From contig CAIJIA010000127.1 of the NCBI GenBank assembly GCA_903820655.1, positions 1 to 6,782 of the forward strand: a DNA stretch of 6,782 nt, read 5' to 3'. Below the pieces are notes generated by a model. It worked only from the letters and a program-made list of their open reading frames with translations, made no database searches and was not told the origin of the DNA. How positions within the stretch are numbered: the first letter of the stretch is position 1; every line of letters starts with the position of its first letter. Positions 1 through 6,660 of this stretch are shown here, one piece after another. This DNA is from an uncultured Chloroflexota bacterium (GTDB lineage Bacteria > Chloroflexota > Limnocylindria > Limnocylindrales > Limnocylindraceae). A program made the position numbers and the translations under genes.

Positions 1-60
1 CCACGCCGCCAGGACGAGGAGCACGACTACGACGAGATCGACCAGTACGGTCGGACTCAT
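1..60 (-). CDS. N-terminal 20 codons of a hydrophobic membrane protein, possibly CvpA family (cut by window edge)
   Basis: The gene starts at ATG (60-58) and runs off the left edge, so only 20 residues are visible. They begin MSPTVLVDL and continue as an unbroken Val/Leu stretch ending LAAW, which looks like a first transmembrane helix with a short N-terminal tail. The ATG shares four bases (ATGA, 60-57) with the pheT stop, and a GAGGGG ribosome binding site lies just upstream inside the pheT 3' end, so translation is probably coupled to pheT. A short start, an Asp near residue 8 and an immediate hydrophobic helix are common in CvpA-family membrane proteins, and CvpA genes occur near pheST in some bacteria. 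The coding call is fairly safe from the overlap and binding site. The family is a guess, because any small membrane protein could begin this way. Confidence 0.6.
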   Translation of the reverse strand, partial: MSPTVLVDLVVVVLLVLAAW

Positions 61-2534
61 TGCCCCTCGACGCCGCGAATTCGTGCCCCGCAGGTGCGGA
101 GCACAGTCCCCTCGAAGGCGGCAAGCTCAGTAGCGATCGCCTCATCATCCGCGCCGGTTGCGCTTGGCTGGAAGGTGAAGCGCAGCCCTGCTGAACGCTC
201 CCCTGGGGCCAGAGGTGCGCCAGCGAAGAGGTCAAAGAGTTCAACGGCGGTGGCTCTCGAAACAGTACTTCGCGCAACAGCAACCACCTGGCCCACGGTG
301 CTGGTAGCGGGGATGAGGAGCGCAAGATCGCGCGTCACCGGTGGCGTTGTCGGTGGCAGCACCACCTTCGCAACCTCAAGGCGCCCAGATTGAAGGCCCG
401 CGATCGCCACCTCAGCAAGCAGGATGCGTGGCGCATCACGCCAGATCGGCGATGCTGGATGGAGCTCTCCTAGAAGACCGGCAATTCGTTCACCGGTGAT
501 GGCAGCGTTGATACCAGGATGAAGCACAGGTGATTCGATCGACTCCCCATACGCTGGTCGTTCGCCGACAAGGTGCGCAACCTGTGCGAGAAGGCGTTTC
601 AGTTCGTCAAGGTTCCACGCCGTCGCACCTGCGCTCGGCACACCCTGCTCACACTCCCCCCATACGGCGATGGAAAGGCGAGTCCACTCCGACGGGGCAC
701 CCTTGGTGCTGCCGTAGCCACGACCGACTTCAAAGATCGCACCTGAGGTTGCCCCGTAACGAAGATTCGCGTCAACGCGGTCCAGCAAGCTCGGTAGAAG
801 CGACTGACGGAGTCGGTCGTGATCCGCAGAGAGCGGATTCTGCAAGACGATTACTGCACCACCTGCGGCGCCCTCGGATACAGCCAGTGGCCCGGTAACG
901 AGTGTGGCGGGCTCACTCCAGAGCTCAGCCTGCGTGGCCGATACGAGTGCGTGGGTGACAACTTCATGAAGCCCTGCATCCGCAAGGAGACGGCGCACGC
1001 GATCACGGAGCAGCGTTGGGCTTGGCCGATGCGACGGAAGGTCGGCGCTTGGGATTGAGGTTGGGATGCGCTCATAGCCGTACAGTCGCGCAACCTCTTC
1101 CGCGAGATCAGCTTCAATCTCGAGATCGCTGCGCCAACTTGGCACGCGAACGGCCCGGGCACTCCCCTTCGCGGCGGAGATAGAACGCTTCGGCGTGACG
1201 ACAATCTTTGTTGAATCCGCCGCGGCATCTGCACTAATACCGATAGAGCCGAGGAGCGCAATCTGCTCATCGTCTGTAAGGGCGACGCCGAGCAGGGCGC
1301 GCACACGCGACGGGCGGAAGTTCAGCGTTGCTGCGGGAAGGTCTGCAGTGCCACTCATAAGCCGCCCCGCCCGGGCTACGCCGCCAGCCCACTCTGTGAG
1401 GAGCGCAGCGACTTGGTCAGCGCCGAGGGCGGCGAGGCGGCGCTCTTGGCCGCGCTCAAACCGATGAGAGGCCTCAGAGCGCAGGCTGTGTCGCTGTGCA
1501 GAGCGACGGACTGAGGTTGGGGCGAAGATGGCGCTCTCGATGATGACGCTCGTGGTGGACGGCGTAACTTCGCTGCTTGCACCCCCCATCACACCGGCAA
1601 GGGCAAGTGCTGCACGTTCGTCGGCCACCACGAGATCGGTCGCATCAAGGGTGCGAACCTCGTGGTCAAGCGTCTCGAGGCTCTCCCCCTTCTTGGCTAG
1701 GCGAATCTGTAGGGTATCGCCCACCTTGGCGCGATCAAATGCATGCGTTGGCTTACCGATCTCCAACATGATGTAGTTGGTCGCATCCACGACATTTGAG
1801 ATCGAGCGGAGCCCTGCCGCCTTTAAACGCATCTGCACGCGATCGGGCGATGCGGCAACCTTGACACCGTCGACCACACGCAGCGCCACATGTGGTGCCA
1901 AGGTCTCATCGGCAACGCGCAGCGCCAGCCCTGCACCCACGGCATCGGCCCCCTCTTTCAGCGCTCGCGCTGCGTAGACCACCGGTGCACCCGTGATCGC
2001 CCCTACCTCGCGGGCGAGCCCCAAAATCGAGAGGAGATCACCGCGGTTCGGCTTGACGTCGACATCGATGACATCTTCGCCGAGGTAATCAACGAGAGGG
2101 GTTCCAAGTGGGGCCGACGGATCAAGGATCAGGATCCCGTCACCGTCATCGGTTGCGTCGAGCTCTTGGCCGGAGCAGAGCATCCCCTCGGAGGCGATCC
2201 CCATCTTCTCAGCGCGCTCAATGCGTCGACCGTCGGGCATCTCCGCGCCAACAAGCGCTACCGGGATGCGCTGCCCGGCGGCAATATTGCGCGCACCGCA
2301 AACAATGTTGAGGATTGGGCCATCGCCAATGCGGACCTTCGTCAACTGCAGGCGATCAGCTTTTGGATGCGGTCCGACCTCGAGCAGCTCGCCAACGACC
2401 ATCTTGTTCCAGCTTGCACCCCAGCGTTCAACACCACGAACCTCAAGGCCTCGCAGGGTCAGCGCGTCCGCCAGTTGCTCGGCAGTCAGCTGCACATCAG
2501 TGAATTCACGAAGCCAGGAGAGTGGAATCTTCAT
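57..2534 (-). CDS. pheT: Phenylalanine--tRNA ligase beta subunit
   Basis: This is the beta chain of the cytoplasmic alpha2beta2 phenylalanyl-tRNA synthetase. It supports tRNA-Phe binding and carries the editing domain that hydrolyses Tyr-tRNA-Phe. At 825 residues it has the full bacterial length. Domains in order are an N-terminal start MKIPLSWLREF, an EMAP-like OB tRNA-binding domain (about 40-150, with HPKADRLQL at 56-64), the B3/B4 editing domain (about 210-385, with SNVVDATNY and ALAGVMGG), B5 (about 400-495, ending DLAEEVARLYGYERIP), a catalytic-like core (about 500-700) and a C-terminal ferredoxin-fold anticodon-binding domain (about 728-821, with TRDLALLIP and FDLFAG). B5 seems to hold a loop of about 20 residues (roughly 438-460) rich in Ser, Ala and Lys before the conserved VPSWRSDLE. 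The ATG (2534-2532) overlaps the pheS stop as ATGA with no strong ribosome binding site, so translation probably depends on coupling to pheS. The identification is secure. Confidence 0.97.
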   Translation of the reverse strand: MKIPLSWLREFTDVQLTAEQLADALTLRGLEVRGVERWGASWNKMVVGELLEVGPHPKADRLQLTKVRIGDGPILNIVCGARNIAAGQRIPVALVGAEMPDGRRIERAEKMGIASEGMLCSGQELDATDDGDGILILDPSAPLGTPLVDYLGEDVIDVDVKPNRGDLLSILGLAREVGAITGAPVVYAARALKEGADAVGAGLALRVADETLAPHVALRVVDGVKVAASPDRVQMRLKAAGLRSISNVVDATNYIMLEIGKPTHAFDRAKVGDTLQIRLAKKGESLETLDHEVRTLDATDLVVADERAALALAGVMGGASSEVTPSTTSVIIESAIFAPTSVRRSAQRHSLRSEASHRFERGQERRLAALGADQVAALLTEWAGGVARAGRLMSGTADLPAATLNFRPSRVRALLGVALTDDEQIALLGSIGISADAAADSTKIVVTPKRSISAAKGSARAVRVPSWRSDLEIEADLAEEVARLYGYERIPTSIPSADLPSHRPSPTLLRDRVRRLLADAGLHEVVTHALVSATQAELWSEPATLVTGPLAVSEGAAGGAVIVLQNPLSADHDRLRQSLLPSLLDRVDANLRYGATSGAIFEVGRGYGSTKGAPSEWTRLSIAVWGECEQGVPSAGATAWNLDELKRLLAQVAHLVGERPAYGESIESPVLHPGINAAITGERIAGLLGELHPASPIWRDAPRILLAEVAIAGLQSGRLEVAKVVLPPTTPPVTRDLALLIPATSTVGQVVAVARSTVSRATAVELFDLFAGAPLAPGERSAGLRFTFQPSATGADDEAIATELAAFEGTVLRTCGARIRGVEGQ

Positions 2535-3544
2535 CGGAAGCCCGCCAAGAATCGGAGGTCGTTCTCAAGGAAGGCGCGGAGATCAGGGATGCCGTGTCGC
2601 AACATCGCAATGCGCTCCACTCCGAGGCCGAACGCGAAGCCCTGGTGGGTCTCTGGATCAATGCCGCCATTCTCGAGTACTACGGGGTGCACCATCCCAG
2701 CGCCAAGGATCGTCATCCAGCCGTCTTTACTCCCCGGCCACGAAACATCAACCGCAACGGAAGGCTCGGTGAATGGGTAATACCCCGGTCGGAACCGTGT
2801 ACGAGCAGCAGAACCAAACAGGCCCTTGGCTAGCTCGTCGAGAATCCCCTTGAGATCGGCCAGCGTTGCCCCACCATCAACAAGCAACCCTTCAACCTGG
2901 TGGAACTCAAAACCGTGGCTTGCATCAACTGCTTCGTAGCGGAAGCAGCGCCCAGGAAGGATCACGCGAATCGGTGGACCGCCCGCCTGCATCGTACGAA
3001 TCTGCCCTGGCGATGTGTGGGTGCGCAGCAGTCGCCCAGGTTCTTGCAGATAGAGCGTGTCCCAAAGATCACGCGAAGGATGATCCTCTGGAATGTTGAG
3101 TAGCTGGAAATTTGTCACGTCGTCTTCAATCTCTTGCCCTTCCGCAACGACGAAACCGAAGGAGGCCATGATTTCGGCGATGGCAGCAATTGTTTCCGGA
3201 ATCGGGTGCAGCGATCCGGTGCGCGGAGCTGGACCCGGCGTGGTGGCGTCGACCCGCTCTCGCTCGATGCGCGCGAGGAGTTCCCCTGTCGAAAGAGATG
3301 CATGTCGGGCGGTGATGGCCGCATCAATCGCTGCGCGAACCTCATTGGCAACGACGCCAATCTTTGGTCGATCTTCAGCCGGGAGGGCGCCGATGCCACG
3401 AAGGATTTCGGTGATGGCGCCGCGCTTGCCGAGCAGCGACGAACCGAGCTCTTCTAGATCAGGGGTAGAAGCCACCGCAGCGATGCGCGTTGCCGCATCG
3501 CCCTGCAGGGATCGGAGTTGCTTCTCGAGCGCTGCGAGGTCCAC
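2531..3544 (-). CDS. pheS: Phenylalanine--tRNA ligase alpha subunit
   Basis: This is the catalytic alpha chain of phenylalanyl-tRNA synthetase, a class II enzyme that activates Phe with ATP and esterifies it to tRNA-Phe. The 337-residue length is normal. An N-terminal coiled-coil-like region (about 1-90) is followed by the catalytic core. Visible motifs are HPI at 113-115, HPSRDLWDTLYL (155-166), LRTHTSPGQIRTM (173-185), motif 2 CFRYEAVDASHGFEFHQ (200-216), GMVHPVVL (283-290) and motif 3 GFAFGLGVERIAMLRHGIPD (302-321). The active-site Ala corresponding to E. coli Ala294 appears to be A304. The start is GTG (3544-3542), because no ATG or TTG is nearby in frame and the next possible GTG would cut into the coiled coil. 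No good ribosome binding site precedes it. The gene begins 18 bases after the rplT stop, which leaves no room for a pheM-type leader peptide and attenuator. It overlaps pheT by four bases. Confidence 0.97.
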   Translation of the reverse strand: MDLAALEKQLRSLQGDAATRIAAVASTPDLEELGSSLLGKRGAITEILRGIGALPAEDRPKIGVVANEVRAAIDAAITARHASLSTGELLARIERERVDATTPGPAPRTGSLHPIPETIAAIAEIMASFGFVVAEGQEIEDDVTNFQLLNIPEDHPSRDLWDTLYLQEPGRLLRTHTSPGQIRTMQAGGPPIRVILPGRCFRYEAVDASHGFEFHQVEGLLVDGGATLADLKGILDELAKGLFGSAARTRFRPGYYPFTEPSVAVDVSWPGSKDGWMTILGAGMVHPVVLENGGIDPETHQGFAFGLGVERIAMLRHGIPDLRAFLENDLRFLAGFR

Positions 3545-3562
3545 TACCGCGGACCGAAGGGG

Positions 3563-3913
3563 CTAGGCGCGCTTCGCTGCGACCGCGACCGCCGTGAATG
3601 CCGCGGCATCGCGCACAGCGAGGTCGGCCAACATCTTGCGGTCAATCGCAATGTTGTTGCGCTTGAGTCCGGCGATGAACTGCGAATAGGAGATGCCGTT
3701 GAGGCGTGCCGCCGCGTTGACGCGGTGGATCCACAACTCACGCATCTGGCGCTTGCGCTGCTGTCGGTCGCGCGTTGCGTAGGCAAGGGCGTGAAGCAAG
3801 GCTTCGCGCGCTGGACGAATGAGCTTGTGGCGTGAGCCACGTCGCCCCTCAGCAGCCTGAAGCAGGCGCTTATGGCGCTTGTGTCCGGCAACTCCGCGCT
3901 TAACTCGTGCCAT
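3563..3913 (-). CDS. rplT: 50S ribosomal protein L20 (bL20)
   Basis: L20 binds 23S rRNA early in assembly of the large ribosomal subunit. In E. coli and Bacillus it also represses its own operon by binding the mRNA. The 116-residue protein has the usual length. Family features are the start MARVKRGV, a long basic N-terminal extension (about 1-60), the conserved YATRDRQQRKRQMRELWI at about 45-62, then NAAARLNGISYSQFIAGLK and DRKMLADLAVRD in the globular RNA-binding half. The Tyr pair often seen after the AKG-like motif (AEG at 21-23) is replaced by Arg (RRG). The ATG (3913-3911) has a clear GAGAGGA binding site (3927-3921) with a 7-base gap. It lies 22 bases after rpmI and 18 bases before pheS. 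A basic protein partner, L35, and IF3 just upstream complete the standard trio. Confidence 0.98.
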   Translation of the reverse strand: MARVKRGVAGHKRHKRLLQAAEGRRGSRHKLIRPAREALLHALAYATRDRQQRKRQMRELWIHRVNAAARLNGISYSQFIAGLKRNNIAIDRKMLADLAVRDAAAFTAVAVAAKRA

Positions 3914-3935
3914 CTTCTACTCCTCTCGTTCTCGC

Positions 3936-4136
3936 TCAGCCGCCGTACGGCAGCAGGCGGGAAATCTGATTCTTGTGGGTGACGCCGAGAACGGCCTTCC
4001 CCGCATAACGACGGATGCGTCGGGACGACTTGATTTCAAGGTGGTGGCCACGCCACGACTTCACGCGGATCGGCTTCCCTGAGCCGGTGAATCCGATGCG
4101 CTTCTGCGCGCCCTTGTGCGTCTTCATCTTTGGCAT
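3936..4136 (-). CDS. rpmI: 50S ribosomal protein L35 (bL35)
   Basis: L35 is a small basic protein of the large ribosomal subunit. The 66-residue product matches the family in length and sequence: the start MPKMKTHKGAQKRI, then TGSGKPIRVKSWRGHH, a basic middle (SSRRIRRYAGK) and the typical end ISRLLPY followed by GG. The ATG (4136-4134) is only two bases after the infC TAA. Its ribosome binding site (AAGGGGAG, ending 4142) lies inside the last codons of infC, so ribosomes finishing IF3 probably continue onto L35. In E. coli this same junction belongs to the L20-responsive operator. I could not recognise that RNA fold here by eye. Confidence 0.97.
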   Translation of the reverse strand: MPKMKTHKGAQKRIGFTGSGKPIRVKSWRGHHLEIKSSRRIRRYAGKAVLGVTHKNQISRLLPYGG

Positions 4137-4138
4137 GG

Positions 4139-4714
4139 TTACTCCCCTTCGAGGGCTGGTACGGCCGGCTCATCGGTGCCGGGTGCCGGGGCCGCTTGAC
4201 CCTTCTGTCGGGGTAATGCTACCAGTTGGATCGAGAGGAAGCGTCCTTCGAGGAGGGAGGGGCGCTCAAGCTGGGCTACATCGGCCAATCCCTGCACGAC
4301 TCGGTCCAAAATGGCCCGGCCGATCTCGGGGTGGGTCATCTCGCGGCCGCGGAACTTGACCGAGAATTTCACCCGGTCGCCCCCGGAGAGGAACTTATGG
4401 GCCTGGCGGATCTTGGTCTGCAGGTCGGCATCCCCGATCTTGGGGGTGCAGCGGAGTTCCTTCAGGTCGGCGGTCTTCTGGCGCTTTCGGGCGTCCTGCT
4501 CCTTCTTCTGGGCCTCGTACTTGAACTTGCCGTAGTCGAGGTACTTGCAGACAGGGGGCGCCGAGGTGGGGGCGATCTCTACGAGGTCTAGGCCGCGCTC
4601 CTGCGCCTGACGCAGGGCTTCGGGGGTGGCGAGGACACCGAGCTGGTTCCCCTCTTCATCCAGAACGCGGACCTGTGGGACGCGAATCTGGGTATTGATG
4701 CGTAGATCCTTAAT
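4139..4714 (-). CDS. infC: Translation initiation factor IF-3 with an ATT start codon
   Basis: IF3 binds the 30S subunit, keeps it apart from 50S and rejects initiation at wrong codons. I read 191 residues from ATT (4714-4712). The N-terminal domain (about 1-75) shows KDLRINTQIRVPQVRVLDEE, GLDLVEIAP, PPVCKYLDYGKFKYEAQKK (53-71) and the lysine-rich linker. The C-terminal domain (about 82-170) shows LKELRCTPKIGDADLQTKIR, HKFLSGGDRVKF and KFRGREMTHPEIG. The start is nearly forced: an in-frame TGA (4720-4718) lies one codon upstream, and the first ATG/GTG/TTG in frame is GTG at 4372-4370, which would delete the N-domain and linker. ATT is the known infC start in E. coli and Bacillus, where it makes translation sensitive to IF3 itself. 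A GAGG binding site lies 9 bases upstream. The last 20 residues form an Ala/Pro/Glu-rich tail, probably disordered. Confidence 0.96.
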   Translation of the reverse strand: MKDLRINTQIRVPQVRVLDEEGNQLGVLATPEALRQAQERGLDLVEIAPTSAPPVCKYLDYGKFKYEAQKKEQDARKRQKTADLKELRCTPKIGDADLQTKIRQAHKFLSGGDRVKFSVKFRGREMTHPEIGRAILDRVVQGLADVAQLERPSLLEGRFLSIQLVALPRQKGQAAPAPGTDEPAVPALEGE

Positions 4715-4721
4715 CGGTCAG

Positions 4722-4762
4722 GCCCTCACGATCTTCAGCGCTGAACCCGAGGACTGTGTCCT
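4722..4762 (-). promoter_or_regulatory. infC leader with two mutually exclusive hairpins (possible translational control element)
   Basis: Two RNA structures can be drawn by hand in the 73-base thrS-infC spacer. Hairpin A is AGGAC (4762-4758), loop ACA, GUCCU (4754-4750), a perfect 5-bp stem. Hairpin B pairs GUCCUCG (4754-4748) with UGAGGGC (4728-4722), a 7-bp stem that includes two G-U pairs. It encloses the 12-base palindrome at 4734-4745 as a small inner hairpin with a GCGC loop. Hairpin B buries the infC ribosome binding site. Hairpin A uses the same GUCCU bases and would leave the site open. The position suits autoregulation by L20 or IF3, but no ligand-binding motif is recognised. Short stems like these can arise by chance, so this is a hypothesis. 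Confidence 0.35.
4723..4729 (-). promoter_or_regulatory. Ribosome binding site that supports the infC ATT start
   Basis: On the minus strand this reads GTGAGGG. Its GAGG core (4727-4724) complements the 16S rRNA 3' end and ends 9 bases before the ATT at 4714, a normal distance. It is the only good site near the IF3 N-terminus and so supports ATT over the ATC at 4699. The same bases can pair with an upstream CCUC (4752-4749), so the site may be hidden in one RNA conformation. Confidence 0.7.
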
Positions 4763-4775
4763 TGCGGGGAGAACG

Positions 4776-4784
4776 AGCGTAGCA
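4776..4784 (-). promoter_or_regulatory. Weak extended -10-like promoter in front of infC
   Basis: The minus strand reads TGCTACGCT, a TGn element followed by a hexamer that matches TATAAT at positions 1, 2 and 6. No convincing -35 lies upstream. If used, transcription would start near 4769 and the roughly 55-base leader would contain both alternative hairpins. Internal promoters before infC are known in E. coli. The match here is weak. Confidence 0.2.
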
Positions 4785-4787
4785 CCC

Positions 4788-6629
4788 TCAGGCGGTACGA
4801 GCGGCGGAACGGGCAGCGAGAGCGGTGGCGAGGGCCTCCCAACTGGTTGCAGGCTCCTGGGTGCCATCGCGCCAACGGGGCGCGGCACCGCCAGCCTCGA
4901 TCTCCTTATCGCCCACGACCAGCATGAGTGGAACCTTCTGCTCCTGGGCCAAGCGAATCTTGTTCTGCATGCGATTTGAGGAGTCATCAATGCTGACGCG
5001 AATACCGGCGGCGCGCAGCACTGCGGCACCCGCCGTCACGAATTCAAGGTGCCGGTCGGCAATCGGGATGATGACGACCTGCTCAGGGGCCAACCAGAAC
5101 GGGAAGGCGCCCGCGTAGTGCTCGACCAAGATGCCGATGAAGCGCTCCAGTGAGCCGTAGATCGCTCGGTGAATGGCGATCGGGCGAACGCGCTCCCCCG
5201 CCTCGTCGGTGTAGGTGAGGTCGAATCGCTCCGGAAGCATCACAAGATCGACCTGCACTGTTGCCGTCTGCCACTCTCGTCCAAGTGCATCGCGCACGAT
5301 GATGTCGATCTTCGGCGCATAGAACGCGCCGTCGCCCGCATTCAGGCGCCACTTCGCACCGGAATCGCGCAGCGCCTTCTCGATCATTGACTCCGCCTTT
5401 TCCCAGAGCGCAGGGTCACCAAGCGCCTTGGCTGGCTTCGTCGAGAAGACAAACTCCACGGGCAGATCAAACCAGGCGTAGACCTCGCGCACCTCTTCTA
5501 GGAGTGCGGCTACCTCGGACTCGATCTGGTCTGGACGTACGTAGATGTGGCCATCGTCTTGGATGAAGTGGCGCACGCGCGTTAGGCCGCTCAGCGTTCC
5601 CGAAAGTTCGTTGCGGTGGAGTCGACCGTACTCGGAGAGTCGAAGTGGCAGGTCGCGATAGCTGCGGGTACGCGTGCGATAGATCACGGTGCTCTCAGGG
5701 CAGTTCATTGGCTTCAGGCTGAACTCTTCCCCTTCGGACTCGATGATGAACATGTTGTCGCGATAGAGATCCCAGTGGCCTGACTGCTCCCAGAGGGTCT
5801 TACTGACGACGATTGGCGTAGAGATCTCCTGATAGCCGCGTCGATCCTGCATCTCGCGCATGGCGCCTTCAAGGGTGCGCCAGAGTCGTTGCCCCTTCGG
5901 ATGCCAGAAGGCGCTCCCGGGCGATACGTCGTGGAAGGAGAAGAGGTCGAGCGCGACGCCGAGCTTGCGATGGTCGCGCTTGCGGGCCTCATCACGGCGC
6001 CAGAGATACTGGTCAATCTGCTCCTGCGTCTCCCACGCGGTGCCATAGATGCGCTGCAGCATTGGCCGATCGTTCTTGCCGCGCCAATACGCGCCAGCAA
6101 TGGAGAGGAGCTTGAACGGACCGATCTTTCCGGTGCTCTCGACATGCGGCCCGCGACAGAGATCTTGGAATTCGCCGTGCTGGTACGTGGTGACGTTCGG
6201 AGCAGGCTTCCCCTCCGCGGCGGCAGCCTTGGCGAGGTCGTCCATGATTTCAATCTTGAAGGGTTGGCCAGCACGCACCAGTGCTGCACGCTCTTCGTCG
6301 AACGTGTGCTCGGCGAGCGCGAAGGTGTGGTTCGCGGTGATGCTCTTGGCCATCTCGGCCTCAATGGCGGCGAGATCGTCGGGCGTAAGGGCTCGCTCTA
6401 GAAGGAAGTCGTAGTAGAAGCCGTCGGTGATCGCAGGACCAATGCCGAGCTGTGCACCAGGGAAGAGGCGCATGACCGCTTCAGCCATGACATGGGCGGC
6501 GGAGTGCCGCATTCGGCTGAGGTTATCGCTCGCACCGGCATCGAGGAGTTCTTCAGCAGAGCCGCGCGCGGGCGCCTCGAGGATCTCGTCGATCTCGACG
6601 ACCTCTGCTGCCGCTGCCTCTTCTGCCAT
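4788..6629 (-). CDS. thrS: Threonine--tRNA ligase lacking the TGS domain
   Basis: This class II synthetase activates Thr, charges tRNA-Thr and removes mischarged Ser. The 613-residue protein lacks the usual N-terminal TGS (N1) domain of about 60 residues. In its place are about 36 acidic, Ala-rich residues (MAEEAAAAEVVEIDE...). The editing domain is intact: HSAAH (H42, H46) and CRGPH (C158, H162), then STGKIGPFKLLSIAGAYW. Catalytic zinc ligands are C310 (KPMNCPEST), H361 (QDDGHIY) and H487 (AIHRAIYG). Motif 1 surrounds P272, motif 2 is RLHRNELSG (336-344) and motif 3 is GSLERFIG (492-499). The anticodon-binding domain (about 512-613) has VGDKEIEAG, but its last 30 residues are unlike the usual TVAVR.R pattern. 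The ATG (6629-6627) follows a GGAGAGGGG site with an 8-base gap. Upstream in frame there is no start before a TGA at 6695-6693 inside the tRNA, so no TGS domain is being missed. Confidence 0.97.
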   Translation of the reverse strand: MAEEAAAAEVVEIDEILEAPARGSAEELLDAGASDNLSRMRHSAAHVMAEAVMRLFPGAQLGIGPAITDGFYYDFLLERALTPDDLAAIEAEMAKSITANHTFALAEHTFDEERAALVRAGQPFKIEIMDDLAKAAAAEGKPAPNVTTYQHGEFQDLCRGPHVESTGKIGPFKLLSIAGAYWRGKNDRPMLQRIYGTAWETQEQIDQYLWRRDEARKRDHRKLGVALDLFSFHDVSPGSAFWHPKGQRLWRTLEGAMREMQDRRGYQEISTPIVVSKTLWEQSGHWDLYRDNMFIIESEGEEFSLKPMNCPESTVIYRTRTRSYRDLPLRLSEYGRLHRNELSGTLSGLTRVRHFIQDDGHIYVRPDQIESEVAALLEEVREVYAWFDLPVEFVFSTKPAKALGDPALWEKAESMIEKALRDSGAKWRLNAGDGAFYAPKIDIIVRDALGREWQTATVQVDLVMLPERFDLTYTDEAGERVRPIAIHRAIYGSLERFIGILVEHYAGAFPFWLAPEQVVIIPIADRHLEFVTAGAAVLRAAGIRVSIDDSSNRMQNKIRLAQEQKVPLMLVVGDKEIEAGGAAPRWRDGTQEPATSWEALATALAARSAARTA

Positions 6630-6637
6630 CCCTTGGA

Positions 6638-6646
6638 CCCCTCTCC
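6638..6646 (-). promoter_or_regulatory. thrS ribosome binding site
   Basis: The minus strand reads GGAGAGGGG, purine-rich and complementary to the 16S rRNA tail, ending 8 bases before the ATG at 6629. It fixes the thrS start just downstream of the tRNA. That matters because the start leaves no room for a TGS domain. Confidence 0.7.
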
Positions 6647-6660
6647 GCGCCTTTCGGTTC

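Noticed and set aside
1890..2780. A 296-codon open frame on the plus strand across the pheT/pheS junction
   Set aside because: It lies entirely opposite clear pheT and pheS coding sequence, has no recognisable domain, and its composition is that of a reverse-strand shadow in GC-rich DNA.
4139..4372. A short infC starting at the GTG at 4372
   Set aside because: Strong IF3 N-domain and linker sequence continues without a stop up to 4714, so this start would remove more than half of a normal protein.
4630..4787. A rho-independent terminator between thrS and infC
   Set aside because: The hairpins in the spacer are short and not followed by a T-run on the minus strand, so they do not look like a terminator.
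5889..6401. A 170-codon plus-strand open frame opposite the thrS editing domain
   Set aside because: It is a mirror of conserved ThrRS sequence with no binding site or family motif.
6630..6660. A T-box or E. coli-type thrS operator upstream of thrS
   Set aside because: Only 31 bases separate the tRNA from thrS, too short for either element, and no T-box sequence is present.
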